Assembly (NCBI GenBank): GCA_947462335.1
Contig: OX381720.1
Location: 1,557,501 to 1,621,500 of the forward strand
Origin: Harmothoe impar
Taxonomy: Eukaryota; Annelida; Polychaeta; Phyllodocida; Polynoidae
DNA length: 64,000 bases
Reading direction: 5' to 3'
Below the pieces are notes generated by a model. That model saw nothing but the letters and a program-made list of their open reading frames with translations. It did no database searches and was not told the origin of the DNA. Position 1 is the first letter of the stretch; each line of letters starts with the position of its first letter. A program made the position numbers and the translations under genes. Shown here piece after piece: positions 22,377-32,559 of the stretch.

Positions 22377-23515
22377 GTGGTGCTTGTTATTTGTCAGCTG
22401 ATTGTGTCATCAGTCTGTCTCCTAATTGTTTCAGTTGTATCAAAGGGAAATCCTAATTTTTTTAAACCACCATCTTAAGAGAGACTCCTGTGGGTTGTTT
22501 GCATTGAATCATTCTTCACCATTTCTACAGTTTTGCGGTGTTGTACTGTGCAGCATGCTGCAAGGAAGTGGACCTTTTCTATCTTGAAATTGACAGAAGA
22601 GCCTGTCTAGTGCATCAATTAAATAAAAGTCTCTGCATGATGTGTTTGTTTCTTGTGATTTCACAAAGAGATCAGGAATCCTGGTGCATATACGGAAGAT
22701 CAAGCGAAATAGGAATATATCCAGAAGCAACACATTTAGTGGATACCCAGCTTACCAAGAAACGTTATTTTACTTCAAAATAACATTTTAAATCTTTGTA
22801 TAATAATATGTCATAGTAAGGAGCCTTAGAAAAACGTAATATAACGTTACATAATGTTATAAAATGTTGTATAACGTTTTTTTGTTTACTGGGTAATGTA
22901 TTTCTTTTGTATTTATACATACACATATGGAGAAACTCCCAAGCATATGATATAGACAACATCAAAAAGTCATTAAATGTGACCCTTGGCTAATCCCTTG
23001 TTGTTTAAGTGAGTGGTCCTGCAGAGCAGTGCTGGTCTGTATGTAGCTCCCTCCTAACTCAATCCCCAATCCCTGCTTTTTCTATAAATGTGGCAATCTG
23101 ACCAAAAAAGCAGTCCTCATCCAGAGACTTATTGATCCTATCTAAGCTCGACTATCCACAATCAAATGAGTCAAACTCTTTATGTCTATGTCCCTGGCTG
23201 ACCTAAAGGAGTCACCTGTGGGAGTTTCGTAGCTCCCTGACTCATCTAAGAGAGTCACATAAGCAACTGGGCTTCCTTAAAGAGGGGAGTCATTAATGAA
23301 GCAACCTTTTTTGCTATGATACCTCTCCACAGAGGGAATTCAATCAGCTGGAAAAAGAAAACTCTATTTATGTATGCATGACCTGAGGTGACAAAACACA
23401 TGAATTCCCATAATGTAAAGAAAAACCCAAGCTACATAATGGAAGAGCAAGTAAGCAGACAGCATCATTAGACGTGGGAGTCCATGTATTGTTGGATCGC
23501 TGTGACAAAATGCTT
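22377..23515. repeat. Segmental duplication A, copy 2
   Basis: Partner of 20,157-20,980. Differences include the inserted 148-bp MITE at 22,746-22,893 and several small indels. The AP-1-like TGAGTCA (23167-23173) and TGACTCA (23238-23244) lie in the same region as in copy 1. Confidence 0.8.
22746..22893. mobile_element. 148-bp AACGTT-rich MITE, copy 1
   Basis: The ends are CCCAG and CTGGG with longer imperfect inverted repeats. The body has repeated AACGTTA. TA flanks both sides (22744-22745 and 22894-22895). The paralogous empty site is at 20,453-20,462 ('ggataatgta'). Confidence 0.9.
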
Positions 23516-23909
23516 TGATGCTCAGAGCCTCAGTAGCTGTTAATGGAAGTAAACTCAAAGTGTTATTTGTAACACTGTATTTCATGACCTTTAACACAGC
23601 TATTGCATGACATGGATGTTTGAAATATGAAGAGTTCAGTGAATTTTAAATCCCTTTAAGTCAGATCTCATTCATTGTTTGAGGAAATGTCACAGAAAGG
23701 CTCAGCTGTGTGAAGTAAGTTGATGCCAAAGAGATATATCAGGTTAACTCATTAATGTCATGTGAGTGAAATTGAATCAGAACGATTTCATATCTAAGAG
23801 AGCTACAGTAACAATATACTGCTGATTGCCTTCATCAAGGACGAAATTGACAACATCTTGCCCTACCCCAAGGCTGTCCATGTAAATCTCCCTCTCCTAA
23901 AGGTACAAC

Positions 23910-24061
23910 ACCTGCCCCACCCTACACCTGCAGCATTAGGCATCATCAGGGAGGCTACTCATCACACAGTGGGCGTTCCTGCAGTACCTGCCCCACCCTA
24001 CACCTGCAGCATGAGGCATCATCAGGGAGGCTACTCATCACACAGTGGGCGTTCCTGCAGT
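23910..24061. repeat. 76-bp direct duplication
   Basis: The text from 'acctgccccaccctacacct' to 'ttcctgcagt' occurs twice head to tail (23910-23985, 23986-24061) with one difference. It is recent, and is absent as a duplication in the paralogues at 2.4, 32.6 and 60.9 kb. Confidence 0.9.
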
Positions 24062-24396
24062 AGATACCCAGAGGGTGGGGAAGGTGTCAGGACTGAACTT
24101 AAAGTTGTAATATGTTCTCCAACATATGCTACTGATAAAACTTGGTACTTTACCTACAGCAGGATACTACAGGAATGAGGAACATTCAAGATATTCTATA
24201 TATGTGAAGGCAGCATATAGTAAATACAGGTTGTCATACATTGATGGATATATCCTTGTTTTTTAGAACTTTGCTGCTTGCAATATAAATGCATCCAAAC
24301 ATACTTATAGTTTCTTATAGTAAATAACCCCCCCCCCTGCTGCACTGAATGACCTTTACACCTAGCTTGTGAGACGTACAGCAGAAGCACACAGAC

Positions 24397-24427
24397 ATGG
24401 ACCAGGGCCTGTCACTGCTGGTTAAAG
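24397..24427 (+). CDS. Possible mini-exon (duplicated at 33,070)
   Basis: A start codon opens MDQGLSLLVK and runs into an AAAG|GTAAGG donor at 24,428. The acceptor TTCTACTCAG lies at 24,505-24,514, and joining them adds GYPNTA and a stop. The paralogue (33,070-33,130, donor 33,131, acceptor ending 33,228) reads MLSCQQQPTDIEQGLSAVIK then the same GYPNTA. Substitutions in the shared part are mostly conservative, and both splice sites are kept. The peptide would be only 16-26 residues, and the function is unknown. It could equally be a non-coding duplicated segment. Confidence 0.2.
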
Positions 24428-25038
24428 GTAAGGTGAGGCAGGGCAGGACTGTGTGGCTAATTTACTTTGAGGGAAGTTACCGTTGATGTACCTCCAGTTT
24501 GTTGTTTCTACTCAGGTTATCCTAACACAGCCTGACTTTATAGTGAGATGAGGGAGCAACTTGTTCCAGTGAGCTAGTGAGTGAGTAAGGGGTTGGTGTT
24601 GGTGTGGGTTAGGGGTGTGAGAAAGAATGCTTGGCTTCTTCGCATGTTTTATCTTTTCTGCATTGAGAGAGCTTAGAATTGGAAAACTTTGAATTTAAAC
24701 ATGTAACCCAAACAGTGCACTATTCTACTTTTAAGGCTCCGATGTATGAGAATTCTACTATTCTAAGTAGGCACCCACACACTTCTTGGATCCAGGGAAA
24801 GGTTATAAATATCCTTGTCATAACAGATGGTCCTCATTCTATTCTAATTGGTACCATTTGGAATTTAAATGCAGTTTGACCTTTCTGACATTGAGCTACC
24901 TCAAACCAACAGCTCTGCACACATATCTGATTACCACTTGACACTCTAACCCTGTAAGGGCCGTAGAGCTGTTGATGCATGAATGCCACCCTGGTGAGTC
25001 TACGTGCCTGGGCTACAGTCATACATGGCTCTAATAAT

Positions 25039-25238
25039 GTAGCTTTGAGGGTTACATGGGGGCTTTCATAAAGTATGTATGCATAAAGAGGGGGTGGGGG
25101 TCTATTTTCTGAACAGTTTTGCATACAAAACCCTTTATTTGGTAAGTGTACAACTTTAGGGTTGGTGGGTTTGGGGGGGGGCAATTTCTGGAGAAAAGGT
25201 GCATACATACATCATGGAGGCCCCCATGTCCGAGCTAC
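25039..25238. mobile_element. ~200-bp inverted-repeat element
   Basis: Left text GTAGCT...ACATGGGGGC...GTATGTATGC is mirrored at the right end (GCATACATAC...GCCCCCATGT...AGCTAC). The paralogue of this region (about 33.3 kb) lacks it. The target duplication is unclear. Confidence 0.6.
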
Positions 25239-25780
25239 GTGCATATATATATATGGTGCAACATAGTACCATGTTAGTCTTAAAGGCCAAATGTGATTGT
25301 AAACAGATGATAGGTCATGGTTTTCATAGGCAGCTAAGCACCTGCTCACCTCTCTGAGTGACATTTGATTTCTGTCAACAATCTTAACAATTAGAGCAAT
25401 TTGAGACTTTAAGATGAATATTTTTTAAGATGCAAGCAGTCAAGTAGAAAGACAAATCAGCACGCTGTGGGTATATAGGAGTGTGTTTATTAATAATGAA
25501 TCTATAAGGCAACACAAGGTGCCTTTGTTAACTAAAATGGGTCCTATACCTTTATCAGTGTGAGAAAAATGAACCTGATTTTTTCCACCCATGACTGCTT
25601 TATTGTCACCAGAAACCCAGCCATTCATGTAGGAATGTTATCCAACTTGTCAGCAGATTTCATTCTAGCCCAGTGCTGTCTCTTTCTGAACATATATCCT
25701 TTGTTACCTAAGGCCACTTATGCACCTTTCATAGTCTACACTATCTTGATCGTGCTACTTCATCACTATTCATCCACTAA

Positions 25781-28170
25781 AATACACCAGAGTTTGTCTG
25801 AGAGACACAACCATCTCAGGGGCATAGTGTGTTCATTCAGTATATTTTGATAATGCACAGCCCTGAGCCCTGCTTAGAGATGTGTGTTTTTACCTTTGAG
25901 TCAAACACTACTGAAGGCTTATTGCTAAAATGCTGTATCAGCAGAAAGCAGATAAGCCTCCATTGCAAATTCCTTTATTTATACTGAGTACATATAGGCA
26001 TAAACAGTTGCCTGTAATTATTCTGCGTCCATGTGTCTGGGCAGACTCAATCTTCTGTATGGAATCCATTTATGGGCCATCAGAGCATTCTCTCTATGCA
26101 TTGCACATTCAAGAAAAAAACTTTAAAAAACTATGTCAGGATGTGCTTGTAAGTTTCTTGCCCCATGCTCATTTAGGGAAGCCTGTGTTTTCTGATTTAA
26201 AGTAATCTGCATGTCTCAGTCCATCCAAGTACTCATTATTTGAGGAAAGCAGGACACTTTGTGTTTGAAGAGTCTTTTCAAGTTAAAAATAAGGGCAACC
26301 ACTTCATCTGAGAGTAATATTGAGAATTTCACACAGAAGATATGTTTTCTAATAAAGGGAGAAAATCTCCAACGTTGCAGACTAAAGGGAAAACTGTGGG
26401 AGGAGTCTGGACAAAACATCTTTCATCAGACACCAAAACACTTGAGTGACAGTAAAACCTTTCATTTTCCCCACCATGGGCCACATCCCCTACTGTATCT
26501 CCTGCTCTTGTTCTACACCAAACTACATTGTTGGTGTAACAGGGACATAAGAAGAGATCTGCTGATGGAATGGTTCAGGTTATGAGAGCTTCTTGAATTC
26601 TGTGGGGCAGGAAGTGATTTATGTATTAACAACATGTCTGAGAGACAGCTGAGAGAGGTTGGGGAAATTTTCCCATGAAGGTGGTGAGCCATGTCTTGTC
26701 CTGCTAAAACTCTAAAACTACATAAGGCTCTAATTACAATAACCATCACAACGACTTTTATGTACCACTGGGATGACATAAATGAGATGGAAAGTTCACT
26801 CATGTAATTAGAAGCAAGACTGATTAGAAGACTAATTAATTCATTGAAAGCTAATTCATTATTTTATTTCTCCTTTCCTTCCAATATATTTTTTCTCAAT
26901 GGATTGCATAACATCTCAGCTACTATAGTAGTCCCCAGGAGCAGCTGACTTCTTAAGGATAGCATAATGACATGAGTCTGAATCATGTGTTCTATGCTGA
27001 GGATTGTCAGCATGGGACGGAGGTGCATGCCATCAACATAATTAGTTATTCCTTGGGTTCTAGCTACTTGGGAGGATATACCAGCATTATGACCGTTTCA
27101 ACAGCCAGTTCTGTCTAGTAAGATACATCCTGCCAGGCCACATGTTTTGAGGGTTCAATCTAATCAACCATAATTAACTATAATCAAAACTTCTCTGTAC
27201 CCCTAGTCTTGATGAAGGGGAAGTGAGGTTTTAGTCATTAAGACAGTTAACCTCATTTGGGTTTTACAGGGAAATAAGGCAGACTTAAAAGGGAAAACTA
27301 GTGCTATGAAATCTCATTCTGTTTGTACAGACGTTCAACTGAAACACAATATTTTAAGACGTAGTGTTCCACAGGTGATGATGGACTCCACCAGAAATAT
27401 CGTTCAGAGAAGCCTCAGTAGCTGAAGTAATAATGTACAGCAGATAGTCACCACCAGAAATATCATTCAGAGAAGGCCAGTACCAGCTGTAACAATGAGC
27501 CCCCTGTCCCATCTCCCTGTCAGGCTGTATCCTGCACCTGTACTGCCTCTTTCCAGACATCAGCAACAGCAGCCACAGTAGGACAGTTCTAGCCACTCAT
27601 CATGGCTGAAAACAACCTGTTATGTACATGTTGCTCTCTTGGTTCTGTAGGGGTACTATATTATACTTTATCTAGTAACACCTACTGTTTACTTAGGTTC
27701 TCTACCTGGAGTTAGCACACACAGTTTCTGGGAGAGGACTAGGGTCCTTTTCAGATGACTGTGTGCCACTCTCAGGTGAAAGGCCGACCCCCACCTGTCC
27801 ACGTGACCAATACCTGGTTGTTAACTCAGGAAGGCAGTCAGTGCGGCAAACTTCACCAGTCCTATTGTGTGGACAAAGCTGTATACAATTGTTATACTGG
27901 TCATCTCTTCTATGGGAACCTGATCACTTCTATTCTCTTGTGAATAAAAGTCTGTTATATTCTTTCACTGGAAACTGCTGTTCTTGTTGTTCCTTAACCT
28001 AGAAAAACTACGAACCACCACAGTTCTAATCTAACCATCATGAAGTGTGGGAACTAGCTTGAAGTAACTTTAAATAACCAATCATGTCGTCTAAGTGCAG
28101 GTGGTAAAAAAAACGCTAGTCTTGTATAAGCCTAGGGGTACAGGGGTGTTTAAAGATCCATTAAGCACTG
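25781..28170. repeat. Segmental duplication B, copy 2
   Basis: Partner of 20,995-22,375, with about 1 kb of extra sequence (about 26,200-27,050) between matching parts. It contains a local duplication of 'caccagaaatatc.ttcagagaagcc'-like text at 27,386 and 27,446. Further partial similarity is found at 38,165-38,250. Confidence 0.7.
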
Positions 28171-28499
28171 AAAAAGGACCTTGAATAAAGGTTCCACCTA
28201 ATTGAAGAGCACTCTGCCACTGAATCACAAACAAACAGTACTGCAAATTGGTTATTGTGTGAAATTGGCTATTGTCCAGGGGTAGGGTCCACAAGGCAGA
28301 ACCTCCTTGTTCAGGGTTCAGGGTTCTAAGAAGGCCCCATGTGTTTTGAACACCTAAGAAATAAATACTAGGTTATGACAGCATGTATAGAAATAGCTGG
28401 GAATAGGCTTTGTTTCAAGATGTTAAGCCCTGATAAAGTGTGTAGCTGTTGATATGACACAGGCAAGCAAAGCAATCAGTGTTATTGTCCTGTTCTATC

Positions 28500-28770
28500 T
28501 GAAGTCTCTCTGGCCTACCAAACAAGTGTGAGGTCCTTATCAGTGGAACTAGCCTTAGGCGTGTAAGTCCTTTGGCTGTATGACAAAACCCATTAAAGTC
28601 CTTCCATTAACCACTGCTGTTTTTGTGTTCACTTGGCACCTATATCTAACTAACAGAGATTATATCTCCTTTTATCTCCAGGGAACAGTTCACCTCACAT
28701 TGGACGGCTCACAGATACTGAGCTCATCAATCAGCCCTACCTGACACTCTGGGTGCTCTGTGACTTTGTG
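28500..28770. repeat. Dispersed block D, copy 1
   Basis: Text from 'caaacaagtgtgaggtc' to 'gaacagttcacct' is shared with 38,590-38,850 and 38,905-39,190. A polypyrimidine-CAG precedes 'ggaacagttcacc' in this copy, with 'cttcag' in the others, but no reading frame is kept across the three. Confidence 0.6.
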
Positions 28771-30373
28771 TACCTATTTATACCTGTACAGGGTTGTCAG
28801 GGTGGAAGACCACAGGACCTTTTATTACTTCATTCTTCTTTAGAGCTATAATATCATATACACTGCACAAAATGTTATGTTTAATCCTAAAGTAAGAGAA
28901 TGGCAAAAAGGTAAACACAGAGGCTGGTCTGATCGCTGAAGGCTGAAGCTGCAGGGTAAGGTGGCAGATGAATAAAAAATACTGTTTCTACCACTGTACG
29001 GATGAGCAACCAAGGTATAGTCCATGTTTCAAGTAAACCATTTGAAGCAGGGACACTGTGATAGAGTAATTGATCAGGAAGATGGAAGGAGGTTGATTGG
29101 CTAGCTCGGAGTAGCTTGTGATAGAGTGGCAGTGCAGCACCAGAGTTAAGAGTGGAGCCGTGGAGGTTACCAAGGTTTCCTCATTTTTGACTTTATTGAT
29201 GGCGATCTGAACAAAACCCTGACTAGTTTATCTAAGCCCCTTCTAAACAGGCACCCTACAGCTCTAACCTTGGAATTTTACTTACCAGAGACAGCAGAAT
29301 GTCTGAATCAAGCAGAAGGTAGATGGTAGATTAGATTGGTGGTACAGGAGAGGGCCATATGGAATACCTTGACATGAGCTAACTGTTTTCTGATGTATGA
29401 CAACTTGCTCTTACAGATGCTTAAACCGACTATACAGTCCCCTACGCCGTAATGCAGTATGCAGGTCAACCCTTCCCTACTATCAGGATGCCATCCCCCA
29501 GAGTCTACGAGGAGTATTCTGCCATGTAGGGGTCCCCCTGAGAGTGGGAAATGTGTTATCATAGATGACATATTGGTTCTGTATTCTGCATTATAAGCAT
29601 AAGGAGAAGGTGACAGGTGCACCCTTGCTAAATCAGAGGTGGTTCTAGGCAGATGGACTAAACTACAAACTACTAAGTGAGTCCAGGCCCATGTGACCTA
29701 GAAAAAAAGGGTCAGCCTAAATCTATCATTATTTTGTGGACGAATTTCCTGACAAATCCTGAGTAGGTATAGCAGCCGCAAAAGTAGTGTTAGTAAGATA
29801 ATGGTTTCATAAAGGGATAGTTTGGTAGTGGTATTGGCTGGGGGTATGAGCAGCACACTAATAGATGAGGGAAACTGGTTCTCTGACAAAGAAAAATACT
29901 ACTATGGGGCTGTGGCGTGGCGTGAAATGTATGTAGAGCTGTAATTTAATGTGCCTCAGAAAATGCGATCCAGATGATGCGTAGCCATTCTCGGACCCCC
30001 ATAAACCCTGCATCTGTATGTTGTATCAACAAATCCTGATTCCGCTGACATGAGCTGTCATGTGCTGTCATGTGCTGTTATAGTACTGACAGGACGACTC
30101 TGCACCTAGTGAGAATTCATAGTACGATGTGTGTACTAGGCTGTGCTGTATTTAGTTTGGGCGAGGGGATTAAACAATGTCTAACTAACACTCTGTTGTA
30201 ATATATCCAATACATTTCTCACAGAAAAATGACCACTTAGCAAAGGTTTTCTTAAACCATTTGAACTGCCTGAAAAACCCTGGGGGTTGCAATTCCATGC
30301 CCCCCCCCCCATAAACAAAAGAGAAAAAAAAGTTTGAATCTGCTAGACTGTTTGATGCCCTTGAAAAGCACCA

Positions 30374-30521
30374 CCCAGCTAACAAAAAAACGTTATTTTA
30401 CGTCAAAATAACGTTTAAAATTTACATAACGTTATGGCATACTATAGAGCCTTAGAAAAACATTGACACATAACGTTATATAACGTTATAAAATGGTGTA
30501 TAACGTTATTTGTTTACTGGG
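30374..30521. mobile_element. 148-bp AACGTT-rich MITE, copy 2
   Basis: Same length, ends (CCCAG...CTGGG) and AACGTTA-rich body as the copy at 22,746. TA follows on the right. The left flank is CA, presumably TA mutated. Confidence 0.85.
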
Positions 30522-30523
30522 TA

Positions 30524-32388
30524 GCTTTGAATCCCATTTAAAGTCAATGGGGAAGGAGCCATTTTCTGTTAGCCCTGCCTGGAGGGCTTTCAGCCAAATG
30601 CAGGGATTTAAAGGTCGTGAAGTAGAGGGGGTCCTCATTTATCAGATCAGGGAACTGTTGTGAGCTGAACGGGGACACGGGCAGTATAAACTGAGAGGCT
30701 AGCAGACTATGAAAGCTATAATGTACCGTAGGTGTTAAGCCTTAAGTGTCAAGGTGAGGGTGGAGCATGCATTGTTCATGTTTAAGTTAGCAGCAAAGTA
30801 CTGGATGCATTGAGCTCAGTCTGCCGGTATACATTGTGTAGTGGCATAGGAAAAGAGGAGGGGGTAGCAGGGTGCCCGGGCACTCCCAATCAGTGAGAAC
30901 TGGGGGGGGGGGGGTGAATATGTCCCCTCCCCCCCAGATTTGTCAAGGGCAGAAATATGATACACATAGTTTCCTCCCCTTACCTCTCATGCATAAATAA
31001 TATTCGATTTAGAGGGGCTTGGGCCCTAATCAAAACTAAAGGGGCTACTAATCTATACAATCTAATATAAGTGTGTATATGATACATCATGCATAAGAAC
31101 CGATATTCAATGTTGGTTCAAATGCAGCCCCTGGGTCCCCCAAATGAAGATTTGCCTCCTACGCCTTCGCCAAATTGTGTAGCAGGTTCTTCTCAGGTAG
31201 TCAATTTTATGAGCCAGTGTGCGCTAAGAAAGAAGCTGCTATAGTCAGGCATTGATCCTGCAATACAGGAAAGAGACGTTGTTTTAGGTTGTGTAATATT
31301 CACACTGAAGGGATCCTCAATAATAATCAAGGACGAGGGATGGGACCTGGGACTGAGGTGAGTGAACCCACTGCAGGGGGACATATCCCCCCCTCATCAG
31401 CAGCATCTAGAGTTACCTTTGCTGTCCTTTGCTGCCTCCGGCTGTGATAGAATCCTCGTAAGAGGGCCAGTGATTACATAATGGTAACTTCCTGCTGATA
31501 CCCTTTTGTTAACCATTGGCCTATATCAGTGTCAACTATCACTGACCTTGTTGTAAATGCATTGTAACAGAACTAGAATGCTCCTGGAAAAGAGTGTGGC
31601 TTTTCATTTTACCATGGCTTAATGAAAAGGGATAAGAAACATCTTTCCTAATTATACTTGTAATAAGCGGGTCACTGATGTCCTTGTTATTACCTTGAAG
31701 AGAGCAGAGTAGTAGCATACATAAGCCTATTTTTGTATCTGAAGATTCATGTTCTTTGTGGGAACCAAGGCCACACTCACAGAAACTTCTATCATTCGAA
31801 AAAAAAGGTTAAAACAGAAAGTATTAAAAGAATATCGGGTAAGCATTATAACTCCCAATGATTACTAGTAAAATATTTTTAATATTTCTGCTTCCACTGA
31901 ACTAACCACTGAGTTAGTACATACCAAATACAATTTATAGAGCAAAGGATCTGGAGCCAATATACATCTTTTAATTAGATTTTATGCAGTTTGAAAGGCA
32001 GTGTTTTTAGATCAGCACTAGCCCTTTCCCTATTCTACACCTTCTAGTATTCTAGCTGGGGCTACCTCTTCTCTTCTTCAGTTAGAGTGCAGCACATGCC
32101 ATTTTCTTGGTAATGAAGGGTGAATCCAGTTGCAGTTCTCAGTATACCTCTACTGATGAAAACACTAAATGTGTGGGAGTCAAAGGGAGATAACTTTCTA
32201 TTTGAAGGAATAATTACCTTTCCCGGAAATGCAAAGAGAAAATGGCCTCGTAACTAGTACCATCTTGCATGAACCTTTCTCTGCATAACATTATGACAAA
32301 AGGAATCACATAAGGAATATCCCCTGGTGATTAAAAAGGAACAACGGTTGTTATGATAATGACTCTAATAGTCTTTTTTTCTCTTTAG
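30524..32388. other. Non-coding stretch with homopolymer runs
   Basis: The stretch has G- and C-runs at about 30,902-30,935, short chance ORFs and no recognised gene. It lies between duplication C copies 1 and 2. Confidence 0.5.
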
Positions 32389-32516
32389 CCTTATCAACCT
32401 GGACCCAGTAATCAGATACACATCTTGCTACTGTCACAATTCTTTGCCAGAGGATCTGAGTTATATCTTCACAGTTTACAACTTGAATGGCGGGAGGTGG
32501 TTCGTATTGATGCACT
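32389..32516 (+). CDS. Weak candidate internal exon
   Basis: It is bounded by a strong polypyrimidine acceptor (TTTTTTTCTCTTTAG ending 32,388) and a GTAAGT donor (32,517). One frame is open throughout: one leading base, 42 codons and one trailing base. The predicted residues include LINLDPVIRYTS and YNLNGGRWFVLMH. No family is recognised. An open frame of this length is not rare by chance, and no partner exon was found. Confidence 0.2.
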
Positions 32517-32559
32517 GTAAGTTGAATTAAACTGGATCAATTTTGTATCAGGGAGAGTT

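Larger units (their letters stand above)
23820..30120. repeat. Segmental duplication C, copy 1 (with internal rearrangement)
   Basis: Collinear landmarks are shared with 32,560-35,590: the 'gctgattgccttc' start, the 'caggttatcctaacacagcctgacttt' segment (24,512 and 33,226), 'agcagtcaagtag' (25,435), 'cagattt.attctagccca' (25,655), 'agtggcagtgcagcac' (29,124) and 'ttgtatcaacaaa' (30,020). A shorter partial copy lies at 60,810-61,560. Copy 1 is longer because duplication B copy 2 sits inside it. No gene is recognised. Confidence 0.75.

Noticed and set aside
28681..28850. Open frame after a good acceptor (polypyrimidine-CAG at 28,664-28,680)
   Set aside because: Homologous text at 38,770 and 39,100 has stops and indels in that frame. 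It is part of block D, not a conserved exon.
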